The translations under genes and the position numbers were made by a program. Under the pieces are notes generated by a model. The model made no database searches. It saw nothing but the letters and a program-made list of their open reading frames with translations, and was not told the origin of the DNA. Below are positions 4,931 through 8,485 of a stretch of 8,485 bases of DNA, piece after piece (position 1 is the first letter of the stretch; every line of letters starts with the position of its first letter). The stretch lies in the NCBI GenBank assembly GCA_023431185.1, contig JAEYXS010000030.1, forward strand, positions 1 to 8,485, in the 5' to 3' direction. Source of the DNA: Verrucomicrobiota bacterium. Its GTDB lineage: Bacteria; Verrucomicrobiota; Verrucomicrobiia; Limisphaerales; JAEYXS01.

Positions 4931-6844
4931 ATGAAACGCATTCTTATTTTGCTCAGCCTGCTGGTCGCTTGGTGCGCTCGGGCCGCCGACCGCCCCAACA
5001 TCCTCTGGATCACCAGCGAGGATAACGGCCCGCACTTGGGCTGCTACGGCGACACCTACGCCACCACGCCCAACCTCGATGCCCTTGCCAAGAAGGGCAT
5101 GATCTATCGCAAGGCTTGGTCCTCCGCCCCGGTATGCGCCCCCGCCCGCACCACCATCATCTCCGGCATGTACCCTACCTCTACCGGCTCCGAACACATG
5201 CGTAGCGAGGTGAACCTCCCTAAGGGTTTCCAGATGTATCCGCAATTCCTCCGCGCCGCAGGTTACTATTGCAGCAACAACAGCAAGGAAGACTACAACC
5301 TCGTGAAGCCCGGCCAGGTCTGGGACGACTCCTCCAACAAAGGCCACTGGAAAAACCGCGCGGCTGGTCAGCCTTTCTTCGCCATCTTCAATCACACCAT
5401 CAGTCACGAGAGCCAGCTCCGCAAACGCCCGCACACCGCCGTGCATGATCCGGCCAAGGTCCGCGTCCCTGCCTATCACCCGGACACACCCGAAGTGCGT
5501 CAGGACTGGGCGCAATACTACGACAACCTCACCACCATGGACGATCTCGCGGGCAAGAACTTGAAAGAACTCGCCGAAGCCGGTCTCGCTGAGGACACCA
5601 TCATCTTCTACTACGGCGATCACGGCTCCGGCATGCCGCGCAACAAACGCTGGCCCTACAACTCCGGTCTGAACGTGCCCCTCATCGTTTACTTCCCGCC
5701 CAAGTTCCAGCACCTCGCCCCGAAGGAATACAAGGCCGGCGGCGAAAGCGCACGCCTCGTCAGCTTCGTGGACCTCGCGCCCACGCTGCTCAGCCTCATC
5801 GGTGAAAAACCGCCCGCCTGGATGCAAGGCCAGCCTTTCGCGGGCAAGTTCGAAGCCCAGCCGAACTCCTACCTCTACGGCTTCCGCGGCCGTATGGATG
5901 AGCGCTACGACCTTGTCCGCACCGTGCGTGATGACCGCTACGTTTACCTGCGCCACTACATGCCGCACGTGCCCTACGGCCAATACCTCGACTACATGTT
6001 CCAGACTCCCACCACGCGCATCTGGAAACAGCTCTACAACGAAGGCAAACTGAATCCCGCCCAAGCCCGCTTCTGGCAGACCAAACCCAGCGAGGAACTC
6101 TACGACCTCCAGAACGATCGCGATGAAGTCAACAACCTCGCCACCTCCAAAGATCATCAGGACATCCTGAACCGGATGCGCAAGGCCCACGAAGACTGGG
6201 TCATGAAAACGCGCGATGTCGGCTTCCTGCCCGAAGGCGAACTCCACTCCCGCGCCAAAGATTCTTCTCCGTATGAAGTCGCGCAAAAGGATGCGACGTA
6301 TCCGCTGCAGAAGATCCACGCCATGGCCAGCCTCGCCTCCTCGCTCAAGCCCGAAGCTCTGCCCGAACTCAAGCGTGGCCTGAAAGACAGCGACAGCGCC
6401 GTCCGCTGGTGGGCCGCCCAAGGCATCCTCATGCGTGGTGAAGCCGCCACCAAGCAATCACTGCCTGAGCTGCGTGCCGCGTTGAAAGACACCTCCTCCT
6501 ACGTCCGCAGCGCCAGCGCCGAAGCCCTCGGCCGATACGGTGAAGCGAGCGACCTGAACCCCAGCCTCGCCGCCCTCCTCGCCAATGCCGATGGCCTCAA
6601 GACCAACTTCTACACCGCCCTCTATGCGTTGAACTGCCTCGACCACCTCGAAGGCAAAGCCAAAGGCAGCGTCGCCGCCATCAAAGCCCTGCCCAGCCAA
6701 TTGCCCGGCTACCCCGGCAAATACGGCAGCTACATCCCGCGTCTGCAAGACCACATCCTGGAAAACCTCGGCGAAAAAGTCACCCGCGCCCCCGACTCCG
6801 AAGCCCCCGCCCCCAAAGCCAAGAAAAAGAAGAAGGCGGAATAG
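4931..6844 (+). CDS. Exported S1-family sulfatase with C-terminal HEAT-like repeats
   Basis: A 637-residue formylglycine-dependent sulfatase that should release sulfate from sulfated glycans or related esters or sulfamides outside the cytoplasm. Residues 1-19 are a signal peptide (core ILILLSLLVAW, cleavage about Ala18-Ala19). The metal-site start NILWITSEDNG (23-33) has Glu30-Asp31 where many relatives have Asp-Asp. The modification motif is CAPAR (69-73), with Cys69 converted to formylglycine by a maturase not present here. Asp230-His231 in YYGDHGSGMPRNKRWP complete the metal and sulfate site. The sequence resembles sulfatases labelled as heparan N-sulfatase-like in PVC bacteria, but the substrate is not readable. 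After the sulfatase C-terminal subdomain (to about 450), residues about 460-600 contain helical HEAT-like repeats (KDSDSAVRWWAAQGILMRG, KDTSSYVRSASAEALGRYG), then a basic tail of five consecutive lysines. ATG 4931 gives the signal peptide; no good ribosome-binding site is visible. Confidence 0.95.
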   Translation: MKRILILLSLLVAWCARAADRPNILWITSEDNGPHLGCYGDTYATTPNLDALAKKGMIYRKAWSSAPVCAPARTTIISGMYPTSTGSEHMRSEVNLPKGFQMYPQFLRAAGYYCSNNSKEDYNLVKPGQVWDDSSNKGHWKNRAAGQPFFAIFNHTISHESQLRKRPHTAVHDPAKVRVPAYHPDTPEVRQDWAQYYDNLTTMDDLAGKNLKELAEAGLAEDTIIFYYGDHGSGMPRNKRWPYNSGLNVPLIVYFPPKFQHLAPKEYKAGGESARLVSFVDLAPTLLSLIGEKPPAWMQGQPFAGKFEAQPNSYLYGFRGRMDERYDLVRTVRDDRYVYLRHYMPHVPYGQYLDYMFQTPTTRIWKQLYNEGKLNPAQARFWQTKPSEELYDLQNDRDEVNNLATSKDHQDILNRMRKAHEDWVMKTRDVGFLPEGELHSRAKDSSPYEVAQKDATYPLQKIHAMASLASSLKPEALPELKRGLKDSDSAVRWWAAQGILMRGEAATKQSLPELRAALKDTSSYVRSASAEALGRYGEASDLNPSLAALLANADGLKTNFYTALYALNCLDHLEGKAKGSVAAIKALPSQLPGYPGKYGSYIPRLQDHILENLGEKVTRAPDSEAPAPKAKKKKKAE

Positions 6845-6855
6845 CAGACCGATCG

Positions 6856-7398
6856 TCATGCCCCAGCACACTTCACGCCTCGGAGCGCTAGCGCACGGCA
6901 GAGCTTGTCCAAAACGAAATCGTTGTCTTGATCAGCTATAAAATAACGCCCCGCTCGTAAACCTGTGATTCCCGAGTTCAACGCGAACACAGGCGAGTCA
7001 AAGTTTTTCACTGAACCTTCCAGATAATAATCGTAAACGTTACTGGCACTCTTGTTGGAATAGACACAATCATGAGTCGCCAACCAGCTCGAAAATGCAG
7101 CGCTGATTTTATGAAGCTGTGGAAAAGATTTTCGCAAGGGTGTGGCAAGAAAATGAACCTCACCAACTGTCCAAAGAGCACCTCTCCTCTCTTGAGGTAA
7201 ATAAACGGAGACAACAGGAGATTGGCGCATGTCCACTTTACGATCTGAATCGTAAACCAAAGAACCAAACTCATGAAAATGGAGGACCATTGCACTTTCT
7301 GTCGGAATCTCATTGGGCGGCTGAGGCAACGCACGAAACCAAGCCATAACTTCAGATGGCGTTCCAGGCTGCTCGATGAACCTATACGTCGTACCCAT
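6856..7398 (-). CDS. Hypothetical protein, 180 residues, cytoplasmic
   Basis: Not recognised as a named family. The protein starts MGTTYRFIEQPGTPSEVMAWFRALPQ, has no signal peptide or membrane segment, and has the balanced composition and alternating hydrophobic pattern of a folded globular protein. Stretches such as GALWTVGEVHFLATPLRKSFPQ, GSVKNFDSP and AGRYFIADQDNDFVLDKLCRAL look like conserved cores; the last contains an acidic DxDND run (156-160) that could bind a metal, which is speculative. Base composition is clearly lower in GC than in flanking genes (24 G+C in the 60-base block 7021-7080), as for the other unknown gene in the window, which suggests acquisition. It converges on the sulfatase with an 11-base gap and diverges from the methyltransferase gene. 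ATG 7398 is the chosen start, without a clear ribosome-binding site. Confidence 0.75.
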   Translation of the reverse strand: MGTTYRFIEQPGTPSEVMAWFRALPQPPNEIPTESAMVLHFHEFGSLVYDSDRKVDMRQSPVVSVYLPQERRGALWTVGEVHFLATPLRKSFPQLHKISAAFSSWLATHDCVYSNKSASNVYDYYLEGSVKNFDSPVFALNSGITGLRAGRYFIADQDNDFVLDKLCRALALRGVKCAGA

Positions 7399-7407
7399 AT
7401 ACGAAAA

Positions 7408-7424
7408 GACTATCGATCGTAGTC
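7408..7424. promoter_or_regulatory. Inverted repeat in a divergent intergenic gap
   Basis: Arms GACTA (7408-7412) and TAGTC (7420-7424) flank a 7-base centre (TCGATCG). It sits in the 96-bp gap between the divergent unknown gene (start 7398) and the methyltransferase gene (start 7495), ten bases from the former's ATG. The position suits an operator, but short palindromes arise by chance and no regulator gene is nearby. Confidence 0.25.
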
Positions 7425-7494
7425 ACTCGATGCGATACTTGAAACTATCAATCCCCACACTTGCCCGCCTCCAGAAATGGCGTAGCCTTCTCCC

Positions 7495-8256
7495 ATGCCC
7501 GTTCTGTTTTATCTTTTGGCGCTGGTGCTTTGCACTGCTTCGTCTCATGCCCAGGAAAAAGCATCCACTCCCGCGTCCACCACCAACACCGCTCCCGCCC
7601 GTTATGAGCAGCGGCACCGCATGGTTCCCGGTGGCACCGGTCGTTATTACATGGAACGCGAGATCGCCCACGTCGTCTCTGGTAATGAAACCCTCAAATG
7701 GCTGGAACGCCCCGAGCGCGAGCAGGAGGAGGACACCAGCAACATGGTCAAGTTCCTGGAGCTGAAACCCGGCGAGAAAGCCGCTGACATCGGGGCTGGC
7801 ACCGGTTACATCACCCGCCGTATGGCCGAAGCCGTCGGCCCCAAGGGCGCCGTCTATGCCGTGGAGATCAATGAGGAGATGCTCGAATTATTGCAGGCAG
7901 ACATGCGCAAACGCGGCCACACCAACGTCATCTCCGTCCGGGGCACCGAGACCGATGCCAAGCTGCCCGCCAACACGCTCGATCTCATCGTGATGGTGGA
8001 TGTCTATCACGAATTCACCCATCCCTATGAGATGATGGAGAACATGGTGAAAGCCTTGAAGCCCGGTGGCCGCCTAGTCTTCGTCGAGTTCAAGGCGGAA
8101 GACAAGGATGTGCCCATCTACCCGGCCCATAAGATGTCCGAAGCTCAGGTGAAAAAAGAAGCGCTCATCTTCCCCGACCTGGAATGGAGCAAGACCCACC
8201 CGACTCTCCCCTGGCAACACGTCATCATCTTCAAAAAGAAGGCCGCCATTAAATAG
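7495..8256 (+). CDS. Class I SAM-dependent methyltransferase-like protein with signal peptide
   Basis: A 253-residue protein with a signal peptide (1-19, LFYLLALVLCTASSHA, cleavage before Gln20), a short Thr/Pro/Ala linker to about 36, a conserved-looking region YYMEREIAHVVSGNETLKWL (51-70) and WLERPEREQEE, and then a Rossmann methyltransferase domain. Motif I is AADIGAGTGYITRRMA (96-111). The acidic end of strand 2, VYAVEIN (120-126), has Glu124 to hold the SAM ribose. Motif IV lies in LDLIVMVDVYHEFTHPYE (162-179), and LKPGGRLVFVEF is the post-motif strand. All SAM-binding elements look intact. Signal-peptide-bearing methyltransferases of this type recur in planctomycete and verrucomicrobial genomes; their substrate and methyl donor outside the cytoplasm are unknown to me. 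The ATG at 7495 gives the signal peptide; an internal start near Met43 or Met53 would give a cytoplasmic enzyme and is the main alternative. No ribosome-binding site is evident. Confidence 0.87.
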   Translation: MPVLFYLLALVLCTASSHAQEKASTPASTTNTAPARYEQRHRMVPGGTGRYYMEREIAHVVSGNETLKWLERPEREQEEDTSNMVKFLELKPGEKAADIGAGTGYITRRMAEAVGPKGAVYAVEINEEMLELLQADMRKRGHTNVISVRGTETDAKLPANTLDLIVMVDVYHEFTHPYEMMENMVKALKPGGRLVFVEFKAEDKDVPIYPAHKMSEAQVKKEALIFPDLEWSKTHPTLPWQHVIIFKKKAAIK

Positions 8257-8274
8257 CGCGGGAAAATGTTCACC

Positions 8275-8295
8275 CCTTCTCCTCAAGGGAGAAGG
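8275..8295. repeat. Hairpin downstream of the methyltransferase gene
   Basis: CCTTCTCC (8275-8282) pairs perfectly with GGAGAAGG (8288-8295) around a TCAAG loop, 19 bp after the methyltransferase stop. No T-run follows on the plus strand, and the sequence continues into a GGCCGGGATGAGGGGG tail. That combination is familiar from dispersed intergenic repeats in many high-GC bacteria. It may shield the mRNA 3' end, but intrinsic termination is not supported. Confidence 0.6.
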
Positions 8296-8365
8296 CCGGG
8301 ATGAGGGGGAAGGAACCTGCCCTGAACAAACTCAATTCCTCCATTCGCCACAAAACACCGGTGCA

Positions 8366-8485
8366 GGTTCAGGACATGGGTAACGGAGGTGGTTCAAGAC
8401 ATAGGTAACACTTCAAAGGCGAGGGCCGGAGCTTTTAGGCTTTGGTTCTATGCCATGGAAGAAAGTAGAACCTATGGAAGAACGG
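8366..8485 (+). mobile_element. Left end of an IS481-like insertion sequence (cut by window edge)
   Basis: Two 19-bp direct copies, GGTTCAGGACATGGGTAAC (8366-8384) and GGTTCAAGACATAGGTAAC (8391-8409), 17 of 19 identical with a 25-bp period, resemble the terminal sequence of IS481-family elements. A transposase reading frame begins 40 bp later. IS481 ends usually start with TG, so the true tip may be at TG 8362 or at TG 8390. The right end and the target duplication are outside the window. Confidence 0.6.
8450..8485 (+). CDS. IS481-family-like transposase, N-terminal 12 codons only
   Basis: The last 36 bases open with ATG and read MPWKKVEPMEER to the edge. IS481-family DDE transposases commonly begin MPWK..., followed by a short stretch ending in a (D/E)xR that leads into the helix-turn-helix. 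The call rests on these 12 residues plus the terminal-repeat sequences just upstream. Whether the gene is intact cannot be seen. Confidence 0.6.
   Translation, partial: MPWKKVEPMEER

Noticed and set aside
4877..6457. 526-residue minus-strand open frame across the sulfatase
   Set aside because: It is antisense to a sulfatase with a complete active site; the Val/Gly/Ala/His-rich composition has no domain and reflects codon bias on the other strand.
8275..8295. Intrinsic terminator for the methyltransferase gene
   Set aside because: The stem is good but no T-run follows on the plus strand and G-rich sequence continues; it is better explained as a dispersed hairpin repeat.

Overview
The window looks like a chromosomal segment of a Verrucomicrobiota-type (or related PVC) bacterium. 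This is inferred from a high-GC backbone, several exported enzymes of kinds abundant in that group (an S1 sulfatase with a C-terminal HEAT region, a DUF1080 protein, a methyltransferase carrying a signal peptide), poor Shine-Dalgarno sequences, and short palindromic or simple repeats in almost every intergenic gap. No rRNA, tRNA or other taxonomic marker is present, so the assignment is only a lean.

Layout, left to right. Bases 1-867 (minus) hold a XerC/XerD-type tyrosine recombinase cut by the window edge just after its catalytic tyrosine. Its GTG start overlaps the stop of purC (864-1757, minus), the purine-biosynthesis SAICAR synthetase. A gap of about 190 bp with a palindromic repeat separates purC from a divergent exported N-formylglutamate amidohydrolase-like protein (1947-2753, plus). 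Next is a 437-bp gene-free stretch made of imperfect palindromes and a duplicated motif (2754-3190). It is followed by an AT-richer small membrane-anchored protein of unknown function (3191-3739, plus). A DUF1080 protein (3851-4726, minus) and a sulfatase with a HEAT-like tail (4931-6844, plus) are divergently transcribed around a 204-bp gap with degenerate simple repeats. A second AT-richer unknown gene (6856-7398, minus) converges on the sulfatase and diverges from an exported SAM-methyltransferase-like protein (7495-8256, plus). The window ends in a hairpin repeat and the left end of an IS481-like insertion sequence whose transposase begins at 8450.

Functionally, purC-xer is the one clear two-gene transcription unit. 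The sulfatase and DUF1080 pair may act together on sulfated or complex glycans outside the cytoplasm. The other genes are single units with no visible pathway link. I did not find a convincing undescribed multi-gene system. The items most worth a second look are the exported methyltransferase, the exported FGase-like enzyme, the repeat mosaic at 2754-3190, the purC-xer coupling and the doubled terminal repeat of the IS element.
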